A stretch of 64,000 nt of DNA from positions 48,299 to 112,298 of the forward strand of contig JAIELX010000015.1 of the NCBI GenBank assembly GCA_019752635.1, given 5' to 3'. This document shows, piece after piece, positions 42,323-51,006 of this stretch. The first letter of the stretch is position 1. Each line of letters opens with the position of its first letter. A model generated the notes under the pieces. It ran no database searches and was not told the DNA's origin. It was given only the letters and a program-made list of their open reading frames with translations. The position numbers were made by a program, and so were the translations under genes. This stretch comes from Candidatus Obscuribacterales bacterium. Lineage in GTDB: Bacteria > Cyanobacteriota > Vampirovibrionia > Obscuribacterales > Obscuribacteraceae.

Positions 42323-42877
42323 CTACATCTCTCGCAGTCTTTTAGACAGAAAAATGTCTGGCTTACCGTAACCGTTGGCATCGGGCAGAAGTCCCACGAG
42401 CGTAAATCCGACTCGCTGGTAGAACTCATAGGGATGATTGTTCAGGTTTACGATGTTCTTCAAGTGTTCGAGGGGATTGGGATAAAGATCTTGACCCCAT
42501 AAACTGGTCGAACCAACTTCGTCATCAGTGGCAACCCATAACGTGAGTCCGCCGTATTCAAGTACTTTCTTTTCGAGCTCGGCGACCAGTGCGCGAGCGA
42601 CCCCTTGAAGTCTGTATTGCTTGTGTACTACCAACGGGTGCAGTTCCCACGTGAATCCTTCATACTGGCGAATCGCGCCAATCCAGCCGACAACACGCTG
42701 GCGGTCCAACGCCACTAACGAAATTCGTCCGGGACCGAGTGAATCATTTACTTCTTCCTGTCCGGATTGCAAGTGGGGCCATGCGTTTGGCGCCAGGTCG
42801 GCAAAGCTGGTTACAAGAAGTTCGGCTGTTTGCAGATGGATCGTCTCATCTTCGAGTTCCAACTCAACTATTTTCAT
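42323..42877 (-). CDS. GNAT acetyltransferase, AAC(6')-Ii-like aminoglycoside 6'-N-acetyltransferase family
   Basis: 184 residues. Blocks resemble the chromosomal AAC(6')-Ii of Enterococcus faecium very closely: VVGWIGAIRQYEGFTWELHP with LVVHKQYRLQGVARALV (the acetyl-CoA loop), GGLTLWVATDDEVGSTSL, HPYEFYQRVGFTLVGLLPDA and NGYGKPDIFLSKRL. The 6'-N-acetyltransferases inactivate kanamycin- and tobramycin-type drugs, but chromosomal members may have other natural substrates. No mobile element, integron site or resistance neighbour is visible, so it looks intrinsic. Family assignment is firm; drug activity is inference. Confidence 0.85.
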   Translation of the reverse strand: MKIVELELEDETIHLQTAELLVTSFADLAPNAWPHLQSGQEEVNDSLGPGRISLVALDRQRVVGWIGAIRQYEGFTWELHPLVVHKQYRLQGVARALVAELEKKVLEYGGLTLWVATDDEVGSTSLWGQDLYPNPLEHLKNIVNLNNHPYEFYQRVGFTLVGLLPDANGYGKPDIFLSKRLREM

Positions 42878-43250
42878 TTCTCTGTTCTACTTTCGCTCAC
42901 GCGCTACTATACTGTAACGTATCCGGACGCTTCAGCAGCTTGCCGGTAAGTATAGTATTCGGTCGCCATTCGATTTGATCCGAACTTTTGACCCTGTGGT
43001 CCAACCCCTTGAGCTTTTGGCTTCCTGATAGCCCTTGTTCAAAGCTCCACCAAACAACCAATTCCGCTTGCCGGAGTTCTGTTGGCACAGGCCGTTGTCG
43101 GGGGGCGGTTTCTTAATCTTGCCAGTCGAAGGCGGGCGATCGAGTGCTTGAGAACTGGGGCGTTGAGCCCGGTGGAAATCGACGGGATTGAGGGCCGCTT
43201 GTGTTTGAATCACTCGGAGCGGTCACTCTGCTTACTACATTCCAATAAAA

Positions 43251-43294
43251 AAAGAACTCCCCCCCGCGGGTAAATCAGGGGGAAGGACTTCTTT
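43251..43294 (-). terminator. Intrinsic terminator of a minus-strand transcript
   Basis: On the minus strand AAAGAA and CCCCC pair with GGGGG and TTCTTT around a loop, and a run of seven T follows. The stem is interrupted by a few unpaired bases. No protein gene ends just before it; it may end a small RNA. Confidence 0.6.
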
Positions 43295-43634
43295 GTGGTG
43301 GATTAGGTAAGGAGGAAACACGACACCGGGCTGGATAAGCCTGCCCCGCGCCTTGTGACCCTATAATAGCAGCGATGAATTTGGCCAGCTGTAAAAAAAC
43401 TTGAAGGTGCCGCTGGCGATCGACCGCACGCTTCACGCCTAACATTGCTCTAATGTGTTCGAGTCCTTCCTTGACAATGAAGAGGGCAGCCGGGCGGTCG
43501 CGGGATCTCGAGTGGTGCCCCACCGACAGGTCGAACGATTAGGCAAGACGTAGCTCAACCGTGAGTAGATAAAAACGAAAAAACAGACGCCGCCCTCAGA
43601 CTTACGTTCTAATCGTACCTCGAGCATCAAAGTG

Positions 43635-43660
43635 GGGGCTCGAGAAAAATCCCGAGCCCC
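43635..43660 (-). terminator. Terminator downstream of sepF
   Basis: GGGGCTCG (43635-43642) and CGAGCCCC (43653-43660) form an 8-bp GC-rich stem with a 10-base loop, 40 bases after the sepF stop. Confidence 0.7.
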
Positions 43661-43699
43661 TACTGCGTTTCAAGCTAAGTGATTGCGGAGTGTCGAATA

Positions 43700-44227
43700 C
43701 TATTGTCTTGTCCAAAACGAATTGCTGTTGTCTTTCGCCAAGTCCGGGAACAAAGCGTCAAGCGACAATGATGTCGCCGATTTTGTTGTCGGCGTCGACA
43801 GTGCAGCTTGCGTTTTCGCAGGACCGACAATTCGAATTGATGCCGGACAGAATAAAAACACTTTTTCCGTCATTTTATGGAAGTCGCCATCGAGGGCGGC
43901 AGAAGCGCCAGCTACAAAATCGATTAGTCGATTTGCGTCGGCATTTTGCAGCTTATCCAGAGAAATGGTGGCAGCGTTTCTTGCTCTTAGTGATTCCACT
44001 ATTTCCAAAGCTTCTTCAAAGGTTACCGGGGTGAACATGTTTATCTTCGTGGCAAGTCTACCGCCGCTATCTTGAAGGGCACTCGGCACGCTGTGCTGAT
44101 TGCGCTCTGCAATAGGAGGGAAGAGTTCCACCTCTTTTTTGGGGCGACTAGCGGGAGCAGCTGGTTGCTTCTCCTTAGCCGGTTCATTTGTTTCTTGCGA
44201 CATAACTTCCCTGCGCTTTCCGAACAC
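43700..44227 (-). CDS. sepF: Cell division protein SepF
   Basis: 175 residues. The C-terminal SepF domain (about 58-135) is clear: INMFTPVTFEEALEIVESLR, NAATISLDKLQNADANRLID, FVAGASAALDGD and KVFLFCPASIRI, matching the family's GAxxALDGDxxKxxxxxFLFxP pattern. SepF binds the FtsZ C-terminal tail and tethers the Z-ring to the membrane in Gram-positives and Cyanobacteria, which lack FtsA or use both. The usual N-terminal membrane-binding helix is short and not obvious here. The start is GTG 44227 with AGAGG upstream; ATG 44203 is an alternative. A Ser/Leu-rich tail follows the domain. Confidence 0.88.
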   Translation of the reverse strand: MFGKRREVMSQETNEPAKEKQPAAPASRPKKEVELFPPIAERNQHSVPSALQDSGGRLATKINMFTPVTFEEALEIVESLRARNAATISLDKLQNADANRLIDFVAGASAALDGDFHKMTEKVFLFCPASIRIVGPAKTQAALSTPTTKSATSLSLDALFPDLAKDNSNSFWTRQ

Positions 44228-44359
44228 GAGAACCTCTCCTCATTCTATTCATTTGCGATCAATTAGCAAGAGCCAGTTATAGTAAATACTAAAGTGATAT
44301 CAGCAAATATAACATATATTTGCCTTAGGCCACCATCGTGGTTCCACATGTGGTGCGAT

Positions 44360-44379
44360 CAGATCAGAGTTCTGATCTG
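44360..44379. promoter_or_regulatory. Near-perfect palindrome between ispD and sepF
   Basis: CAGATCAGA (44360-44368) faces TCTGATCTG (44371-44379) across two bases. It lies 130 bases upstream of sepF on the minus strand and downstream of ispD. There is no T-run after it, so an operator for a dimeric regulator fits better than a terminator. The interval 44228-44458 holds nothing else notable. Confidence 0.4.
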
Positions 44380-44458
44380 AAAAGACAAGTCGTACCGCCG
44401 TTTCCGGGTGTGGTCCTGGCGTAGAAAAATTCTTTGAAGCCGAGCCAGGGCTAGCCAA

Positions 44459-45205
44459 TCAAGGCAACAATCTTGAAGCAAGTGCTTCACAAAGCACCAA
44501 GTCTAGTGGCTGTGTAACTTTCAAGTTGTAAGGCGAACCTGGAACAATGGCAACAAAATGACCGTCGCGTTCCAGCATTGACGCATCGTCCGTTGCGCTC
44601 CATCCCTCTGCGATTGCCTTACGATGGGCGTTGGCAAGATCCAGAAAGCGCCCGGCCTGCGGTGTTTGCACCGCCGATAGTTCTGTGCGATCGAGTGTCT
44701 CTACAATCTTGCCCTGAACCACTCTCTTTATGGTATCGGTGACTGCGGCACCGGGCGTGCAGGCACCATATTTGATTACGGCATCGATGACGCTGTCGAT
44801 CAACTCCGCAGTCACCAGTGGTCTGGCTCCATCGTGAATTAGAACAAGGTCCGGTGCGACTTTGTCTTGCTCAAGGAACTGCAATCCTCTATATACTGAC
44901 TGCTGACGCGTTGCTCCGCCCGCGACGACCGCAATTTTTCGCTGGAGTCTACTGTCCGTTGCGAACTCTAAGACGTGCTCCCGGACCAGATGCAGGTTCG
45001 CCTCTGGTGCCACCACAACGACGGACCCTATCCGCGCATTTTTTGCAAGCTGAAGCAAGGACCACACATACATAGGTCGGCCGCATAAGTACAAAAACTG
45101 CTTCGGGGGTGCATTGGCCTCTTGCGAAAAGCGGCTTCCGACCCCGCCTGCAGCCAGTATTGCCGCTATCGTGGTGGCATTGCTTTTAGCTGCCCGATCG
45201 CTCAC
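44459..45205 (-). CDS. ispD: 2-C-methyl-D-erythritol 4-phosphate cytidylyltransferase
   Basis: Transfers CMP to methylerythritol phosphate in the MEP isoprenoid pathway. 248 residues. Nucleotide loop ILAAGGVGSRFS (usually LAAGxGxRM), KQFLYLCGRPM, VAGGATRQQSVYRGL, LIHDGARPLVTAEL and SATDDASMLE are the family blocks. Its start overlaps the scpB stop by four bases, so translation is coupled to the chromosome-condensation genes, a linkage with no obvious metabolic reason. Confidence 0.95.
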   Translation of the reverse strand: MSDRAAKSNATTIAAILAAGGVGSRFSQEANAPPKQFLYLCGRPMYVWSLLQLAKNARIGSVVVVAPEANLHLVREHVLEFATDSRLQRKIAVVAGGATRQQSVYRGLQFLEQDKVAPDLVLIHDGARPLVTAELIDSVIDAVIKYGACTPGAAVTDTIKRVVQGKIVETLDRTELSAVQTPQAGRFLDLANAHRKAIAEGWSATDDASMLERDGHFVAIVPGSPYNLKVTQPLDLVLCEALASRLLP

Positions 45206-45981
45206 GGTGAGGTAGGTGAGGTCGAGGCTTCAATTGCCTGAACCTCAGTGGTGCCCTCGGTGGCTAACTCCAATGCATCGAGCAATTTTGTGATCTCCTG
45301 CTCTGAAGCCTCTCCGGGTTCCATGCTTACTGTGGTGCTCGGGGGCAACTGCTCGGAGAGCGGTGCCAGCTCACTGCCAGGGGGCACCGCGAACGTTTCT
45401 GCTTCCGCCTCGGTGAGAACCGACAGTTGAACCGGTTCCGGGCTGGCATCGAAACTGGTGTCCTCCGCCTGACCTTCTTTGTCCTTCTTCTTCATCTCGC
45501 GACGAAGATATTGCCGCAGCGATTTGCCATCCTTAGTGAGACGGAAATACTCCTGAAACTTCTTGGTTGTACTGATAAGCGGTGACCGAGACTTTTCATC
45601 CTCTCGTTTGCTGACCAATCCGCGCATCACCAGGTCTCTGATGTGATCGTAGGCGCCGGCGCCGCGGATTCTGATAATCTCCGACTGACTAATAGGCTGT
45701 TTGATTGTGATAGCCGATAAAGTTCGCAGCACCGCTGCAGACATTTCCAAGGGCTCAAACTCTTCCATTATGTTGGAGTACTCATCCTTCGCTCGCAGGA
45801 CGTAGCCATCCTCGTCGGCAATTTCCAGACCGCCGTCTCTTTCTTCGTAGTCGTGTACCAGCTCAAGCAGGCTTTGGCGCACGAGCTGAACATCTTCGCC
45901 TACTAACTTCGAGATTGCTTGCGCTCGCAAAGGCTTATCCGTCAGGAAAAGCATTGCTTCAATTTTACCTTTTAAAGACAT
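45202..45981 (-). CDS. scpB: Segregation and condensation protein B
   Basis: The second kleisin-associated subunit of the SMC-ScpAB condensin. 259 residues with two winged-helix domains: KIEAMLFLTDKPLRAQAISK at the start and, in the middle, ISQSEIIRIRGAGAYDHIRD with LVMRGLVSK. The C-terminal ~80 residues are acidic and Pro/Ser/Thr-rich (TEAEAETFAVPPGSELAP) and probably disordered, longer than in typical ScpB. It lies ten bases after scpA. Confidence 0.94.
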   Translation of the reverse strand: MSLKGKIEAMLFLTDKPLRAQAISKLVGEDVQLVRQSLLELVHDYEERDGGLEIADEDGYVLRAKDEYSNIMEEFEPLEMSAAVLRTLSAITIKQPISQSEIIRIRGAGAYDHIRDLVMRGLVSKREDEKSRSPLISTTKKFQEYFRLTKDGKSLRQYLRREMKKKDKEGQAEDTSFDASPEPVQLSVLTEAEAETFAVPPGSELAPLSEQLPPSTTVSMEPGEASEQEITKLLDALELATEGTTEVQAIEASTSPTSP

Positions 45982-45991
45982 GGCTAGCCTC

Positions 45992-47029
45992 TCACTCCAG
46001 AATCAGATTGTCTGCTACCCGTGGCAAATCAACAACAGTATCTTGCGATTGACCTGAGGATGATGCTTGGTTGTCGGATGTTCCCTTTTTCTGCTGAACG
46101 GCAGAAAATAGGTCTAGCATTTGCTGCACGGGCTCCGGTGGTAACACCTTTGCAATAAACAGGGGGCCGTAAAATACGTCTTGCTCTAACGTCAGTTTTC
46201 CTGAGTTTGATAAGAAGAGAACCGCAAGGAACGCGTCAACCCAGTCCCCCTTTCCACCAAGCATCACTATTATGTCGGTAAGGGCCAGTTTGAGCACTCG
46301 CTGCATGTGTTTCTCAAGCAGCACGTCTACTCTGGCGATTACATCTTCGATGTCTTCATCGTGCGCCAGGTCCAGTATGTCATCCATGTCTTCCATTTCG
46401 TGATAATCATTTAGATCGATCACGGCTTTTACTTCGCGAGGTTCTCTCTGCCGTTCAATACGCTGCTTCTCGAGACGTTCTGCTTCTCGCAATGATTCGA
46501 TCAGTTGTTCGAGTGTTACTCTTCTATGGCGCGATTGACGCTGGCGTGCTTGCCGAACAATTGCCTTCTGTAGATCGGCCAGGGTGATTTGACGTCCGAC
46601 TGCCTGATCGTTTGAGTCATAAATTAGCGGGCTGCCTTCGTCATCGAAATCAAGAAAATCATCACCGGTGTTGACGTCCAGATCTTCAAGTTTGGTGATG
46701 AGCAGCGCTTCGGCTTTCATTCGAAGAAGAACCGATGCGTGAAAAATAATTTTGCCGCTTTGTCTTAAGTTCTCTTTTGGTGCGGCCGCTATCGCTTTAA
46801 GGAATCGATCGGTGACATCGATGATGTCGATATTCTTCGGATCGATTTCGTTCTTGGTGGCCATCTGAACGAGAATTTCGATACCGCCGGAATTCTTGTC
46901 GATTACCAGACCGTTAAGAACCCCTTCTCCGATCTTATTCTCAACGCGCGCGACTGGGGGACCGCTCGTGCGAAAGTTTGCAAAAAGCGGTCCAGGGAAA
47001 TTTTGTGCTTTATCCGGCTGACTAGGCAC
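45992..47029 (-). CDS. scpA: Segregation and condensation protein A (kleisin)
   Basis: The kleisin that bridges the SMC heads. 345 residues, rather longer than usual. After a ~40-residue Pro-rich start comes the ScpA core (IEILVQMATKNEIDPKNIDI, with IDVTDRFLKAI and LLRMKAEALLI). The C-terminal winged helix (WVDAFLAVLFLSNSGKLTLE, with YGPLFIAKVLP) is followed by a polar Gln/Ser tail. The GTG start overlaps the end of smc by eight bases. Confidence 0.95.
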   Translation of the reverse strand: MPSQPDKAQNFPGPLFANFRTSGPPVARVENKIGEGVLNGLVIDKNSGGIEILVQMATKNEIDPKNIDIIDVTDRFLKAIAAAPKENLRQSGKIIFHASVLLRMKAEALLITKLEDLDVNTGDDFLDFDDEGSPLIYDSNDQAVGRQITLADLQKAIVRQARQRQSRHRRVTLEQLIESLREAERLEKQRIERQREPREVKAVIDLNDYHEMEDMDDILDLAHDEDIEDVIARVDVLLEKHMQRVLKLALTDIIVMLGGKGDWVDAFLAVLFLSNSGKLTLEQDVFYGPLFIAKVLPPEPVQQMLDLFSAVQQKKGTSDNQASSSGQSQDTVVDLPRVADNLILE

Positions 47030-50000
47030 TGCGGGCTGGTTCCTCCTCCGGCAGTTTGATTTCGGCTATGCCTACAACTTTGGAGAATCCGTCCGCACGC
47101 AAGGACACGCCGATTGCGTGGTCGGCATTTTCAATCATCGGTCGACGTAAGCTGACTACAACAAACTGGGCCTGCTCCGATTGAGACTTAACCATGCGAG
47201 CAAGGCGGTCAGCGTTGGCACCATCCAGCATCATGTCTACTTCGTCGAAGGCGTAGAACGGTGCCGGTGCGAAACGTTGGAAAGCAAACACGAAGGAAAG
47301 CGCGGTGAGGGACTTTTCACCTCCGGAAAGTGCTTCGATTCGTTGCATCTTCTTATCGCGCGGTTGTGCGCGAATAACTAGACCCCCTGCAAACGGATCT
47401 TCCGGGTTCTCCAGTTCGAGCTTTCCGTGACCGTGCGAAAGTTCAGCAAAGATGTCCTGGAAGTTTATGTTGATAGCGCTGAATGCCTCCATGAAGGTTT
47501 GCTTCTTCAGTTCGCCATACCCGGCTATTCTTTGTTTGATTTCAGCGCTTTCATTCTTAAGCGTTTCCAGGTAATCCGTCAGTTCTTCCTGACGAATACG
47601 TGTCTGGTTGTATTCTTCCAGAGCCTTCATGTTTACCGGTTCAAGCGCACGCATGCGGCGGTCGAGTCTTTCGATCTGACTCTTCAGCTGTTCTACCGTG
47701 GTAGCATTCGGCGGCTTCATGTCCGGTTGTTCTGAAAGCATGTGCTCAAGCTCGGCGCGCGCCGCAGCAAGCTGTATCTCCAACTCTTGCAGGATATTCA
47801 GCCGCTTCTGGCGCTCTTCTTCCAAGTGGAGCAGGTTCTCATTGTGACGCGTTTTCGCAACTTCGGCCTTGGTGATGTTGCCGTTGATGACGTCCTTCTC
47901 TTTGTGGAGGTTAACCAACTCTTCGGAGATCGCCTGGCTTCGCGACGTCAACTCATTGACCGCAGCGGTCAGCTCCTTAATAAGCGCCTGGTGTTGAGGA
48001 ATGAGAGCATTGACTTCGTCGAGCTCTTTTTGTGCATCTGTGATCTGTTGTTCGACGCCGGCGCTGTTTGTTTGTTCAAGGCGTTCTTCCGTGAGAATGC
48101 GGTCAATCTGTCGTTGAAGGTTTGTAGCGTCCTTCTTAATCATGTCGACTTCACTCTTAAGATCTTCGGATTCACCGATCAGTCGATCGAACTGAGTGCT
48201 CTTGCCGCCGCTGGTCGCATCCATCAATTGTTCTTGCAATCGAGAAATTTGACCGTCAAGCTCTTTTGCCCGTTTGTCGATTTCATTGAGCTCAACTTCT
48301 ATTTGCTCAATTTCGTCACCAACGGATCGCAGGCGCGGCTTGACCTCGTCAACAAATTTTTCTAGTTGCTTGAGGTCGTTTTGCTTGTTTTCGAGATCAG
48401 CCTTTCTCTGATTGCGACCGGACATTGCTTCAGTCAGCTTGGCGCGGTCGTCATTCAATTGCGTCTTGAGTTCTTTCAGGTTGTCACCCAACCACTTAAG
48501 ATCCTGGGTCAACTGGGTCGCTTTTTGTTTGAGCACACCAAGGTCATTGCCTTCGGTCTGTCTGAAGCGAAGTCGATTGCGAGCGTCAATAGCACCGCCG
48601 GTTATGGTTCCATACTTTTCCAGAACGTCGCCGTCCAGCGACACCATTCTGGCCTGACCGATTAGCTTCCTTGCCGTTTCTAAACCGTCGACCACAACAG
48701 TTTGTCCGCACGCATACTGAAATGCCTTCGTATAGGTGGAACTAAAGTCGACAAGGTTATAAGCAAAGTCTATGACTCCTGGTTTGTTCGGCAACAAACC
48801 GGGCGGCTGCACGGAAATTTTGTTCAATGGAACGAAGGTGGCTCTGCCGCCCTTCGATTCACGCAGCATGCGAATGCACGTCTCGGCGACACCGTCGTCG
48901 TCAACAACGACGTGCTGTAAGCGCGAGCCGATTGCCATTTCGAGCGCCAGCTCATAACGCTGGTCAACTTTTCCAAGTTGTCCGATGGTACCGTGAACGC
49001 CTTTGATGTTGGCGCCGAGAACGGCTTCTACTGCACGTCCATAACCACTCTCACCGCTTACTTCGCGACGAGTTTCAAGTTCAATAACTCTTCTGTTAAC
49101 TTGTTCAAGCTCTTTTCGTTTCTGTTCGAGTTCGTCTTCCGTGCCTTCTGCTTCGCTCTCCATTTGGCGAATGTTGCGCTGCAGACCAAGCACCAACGCC
49201 TCGTCGTCCGTGGACTTGCGATCCATTGATTGAAGCATGCTCTTTAGTGAGGCGGACTTACTGACTGCTTCGGTCGCGGCGTTTCTGGCCGCTTCGAGAT
49301 CACGATTGAGTGTCTCTCGTTTCGATTTCAACTCTGTTTGACGCAGGTCCAACTTGTGACGTTGATCGCGCAACGACTGCAATTCTTCGTGCAGTGAGAG
49401 GCTCTTGGTAGAGGACTTGTCGCGTTCGGTTCGCAAGACTTCGATTTCGGCGATAACTGCGCTCAGCGCGCCCTGCTTCTCAACCAGAGCCAGGTCGGTG
49501 GCTTTTTGGTCGGCCTCGTATTGCTTTCTTTCGGCGGCAAGCTCGTTCAAATGTTTGTTGATGATCTTGAGTTGCGCCAGCAGATTCTTGTGATTTTTTG
49601 TCTTCTCCGCCAAACCGCCCGTCAAGGTTGACAGCTTGCCTTCTTCTCTGAACAAATCGCCTCGGCGGTTTTCGAGTTCTTGACGCAGCAGAATCTGCTC
49701 GTTGCCGCCCTTCTCTTTGATCTCCTCTTCCAGGCGACCAAGCTCTGCGCGATAGGTAAGTAAATCGAGTTCTGCTTCTTCTCGTAGTTCAATGAGCTTG
49801 TCTTCGCGCTCTTTTAACTTCTCAAGCTCTTTGTTCTCGCCTTCGGTTTTCCCTTCGAGGTCTTTTACTCGAACATAGATCAGTTCACGCTCGACCTTCT
49901 CTTTCTGACCTTTTAAGTCGAGATACTTGAGCGCCTGATCTCGATCGGCTTGCAGGGTTTCTATCCGCGAGGCTATCTCGACCAGCACTATTGCCTGGTG

Positions 50001-50546
50001 GTCTATTTTCTCCGCTACGGCAAGAAGTTCTTTATCTGCCTGATCGATTCGGCGATCGAAATCGGCGACGCCGGCTAGCTCATCGATGATCTTTCGACGT
50101 TCCGTAGCGCTCATTGTGACTATGTTTGTGACGTCACCTTGCATAATCACGTTATATCCAGTCGGACTAACGTTGTACTTCGAAAGTTCTTCGTGCACAT
50201 CAGTGAGTGTTGAGACTTTTCCGTTCAACAAGTACGTACTGGTCCAACCGCTCTCTTTTACTTTTAGTCGACGGGTAACTTCAATTTCTGCGCCTTCGTC
50301 GTTGCAAAAGCGGACGGTGACGCGTGCATCGCTGCGACCGCTGAGATTGTTCAGCAAGTCGGGAAGCCTTTCTGCTCGCATCGTTCGTGTCGTGGACAGA
50401 CCGAGAGCAAAGAGCAAACTGTCGATGATGTTGGACTTTCCGGAGCCATTTGGACCGGAAATAGTGGTAAATCCATCTAGCATCGGAACGGTGGTCAGCT
50501 TGCCAAACGACTTAAAATTGTCAAGCTCAATCTCTCTGATTCGCAT
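47022..50546 (-). CDS. smc: Chromosome segregation ATPase SMC
   Basis: The long coiled-coil ATPase of bacterial condensin, which extrudes DNA loops and compacts the nucleoid. 1174 residues, the usual length. N-terminal Walker A GPNGSGKSNIIDSLLFALG (residues 31-49); coiled coil from about 170; hinge about 500-660 (GVHGTIGQLGKVDQRYELAL, GGAIDARNR); second coiled coil; C-terminal signature LSGGEKSLTALSFVFAF and Walker B FYAFDEVDMMLDGANADRL. GGAG lies five bases before the ATG. It is the first gene of smc-scpA-scpB-ispD. Confidence 0.98.
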   Translation of the reverse strand: MRIREIELDNFKSFGKLTTVPMLDGFTTISGPNGSGKSNIIDSLLFALGLSTTRTMRAERLPDLLNNLSGRSDARVTVRFCNDEGAEIEVTRRLKVKESGWTSTYLLNGKVSTLTDVHEELSKYNVSPTGYNVIMQGDVTNIVTMSATERRKIIDELAGVADFDRRIDQADKELLAVAEKIDHQAIVLVEIASRIETLQADRDQALKYLDLKGQKEKVERELIYVRVKDLEGKTEGENKELEKLKEREDKLIELREEAELDLLTYRAELGRLEEEIKEKGGNEQILLRQELENRRGDLFREEGKLSTLTGGLAEKTKNHKNLLAQLKIINKHLNELAAERKQYEADQKATDLALVEKQGALSAVIAEIEVLRTERDKSSTKSLSLHEELQSLRDQRHKLDLRQTELKSKRETLNRDLEAARNAATEAVSKSASLKSMLQSMDRKSTDDEALVLGLQRNIRQMESEAEGTEDELEQKRKELEQVNRRVIELETRREVSGESGYGRAVEAVLGANIKGVHGTIGQLGKVDQRYELALEMAIGSRLQHVVVDDDGVAETCIRMLRESKGGRATFVPLNKISVQPPGLLPNKPGVIDFAYNLVDFSSTYTKAFQYACGQTVVVDGLETARKLIGQARMVSLDGDVLEKYGTITGGAIDARNRLRFRQTEGNDLGVLKQKATQLTQDLKWLGDNLKELKTQLNDDRAKLTEAMSGRNQRKADLENKQNDLKQLEKFVDEVKPRLRSVGDEIEQIEVELNEIDKRAKELDGQISRLQEQLMDATSGGKSTQFDRLIGESEDLKSEVDMIKKDATNLQRQIDRILTEERLEQTNSAGVEQQITDAQKELDEVNALIPQHQALIKELTAAVNELTSRSQAISEELVNLHKEKDVINGNITKAEVAKTRHNENLLHLEEERQKRLNILQELEIQLAAARAELEHMLSEQPDMKPPNATTVEQLKSQIERLDRRMRALEPVNMKALEEYNQTRIRQEELTDYLETLKNESAEIKQRIAGYGELKKQTFMEAFSAININFQDIFAELSHGHGKLELENPEDPFAGGLVIRAQPRDKKMQRIEALSGGEKSLTALSFVFAFQRFAPAPFYAFDEVDMMLDGANADRLARMVKSQSEQAQFVVVSLRRPMIENADHAIGVSLRADGFSKVVGIAEIKLPEEEPARSA

Positions 50547-51006
50547 CAGGACTCCGTCTGTTCAGATTCATCGAGCAAATGCATAGAAGCATGAACCTGT
50601 TTGCGCCCTCCAATGTATATACTTGTCGGAAAATACTCGTATACACACACACACAGCGAATTAGACAACATTTTGTTTGCTGGTGTCAAGGATGCAAGCT
50701 CAATTTCTGTTTTGCCGCATCCCGAAAGGCTTAGTGTATCAGCTTCATGACTGTTGGAACCGAGATTGGTGGCACTGATCGGACGAGAAGATAGTGCCAT
50801 CGCATATGGTTACGGCAGGTTTCTATATCCACAGGGTGTGAAAGATATAGCGATCGGAATTCTGAGCGAATGGTCTTGGCAGCTTCTCGGCATCGCTGAT
50901 ACCGGGCTGTTCGAAGCAGCCGGTAAATTATTGTCCCCGTTGGGACTCACTCGATCTTCGACGATGATTCCTGCGTTATGCTGATTTCACCAGGGTGGGT
51001 ATTTAG
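50547..51006. other. Intergenic region upstream of smc and the M48 protease gene
   Basis: Holds the divergent promoters and a short (CA/AC)n run at about 50641-50654. Two weak frames (50754-50984 plus, 76 codons; 50546-50800 minus, 84 codons, overlapping the smc ATG) have no recognisable product or convincing ribosome site. Confidence 0.4.

Larger units (their letters stand above)
42878..43699. other. Long intergenic region with two minus-strand hairpins
   Basis: About 820 bases with no firm gene. A minus-strand frame of 93 codons (42932-43213) reads partly protein-like (NWLFGGALNKGYQEAKSS) but has no good Shine-Dalgarno sequence. The interval holds the sepF terminator (43635-43660) and a second T-tailed hairpin (43251-43294) that would end a short minus-strand transcript. 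Confidence 0.4.

Noticed and set aside
42932..43213. 93-codon minus-strand frame upstream of the acetyltransferase
   Set aside because: Some protein-like stretches, but no Shine-Dalgarno sequence, a non-ATG start and no family; not enough to call a gene.
43300..43340. RNase P RNA-like GGAGGAAACACGACACCGGG segment
   Set aside because: Only a loose resemblance to the 5' P4 region (GAGGAAAGUCCGGGC); the conserved ACAGAAA and 3' P4 parts are missing.
50546..50800. 84-codon minus-strand frame whose stop overlaps the smc ATG
   Set aside because: The overlap is suggestive, but the sequence runs through the CA/AC repeat and has no recognisable features.
50754..50984. 76-codon plus-strand frame before the M48 gene
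   Set aside because: Partly protein-like but with a TTG start and no convincing ribosome site or family; left as part of the intergenic region.
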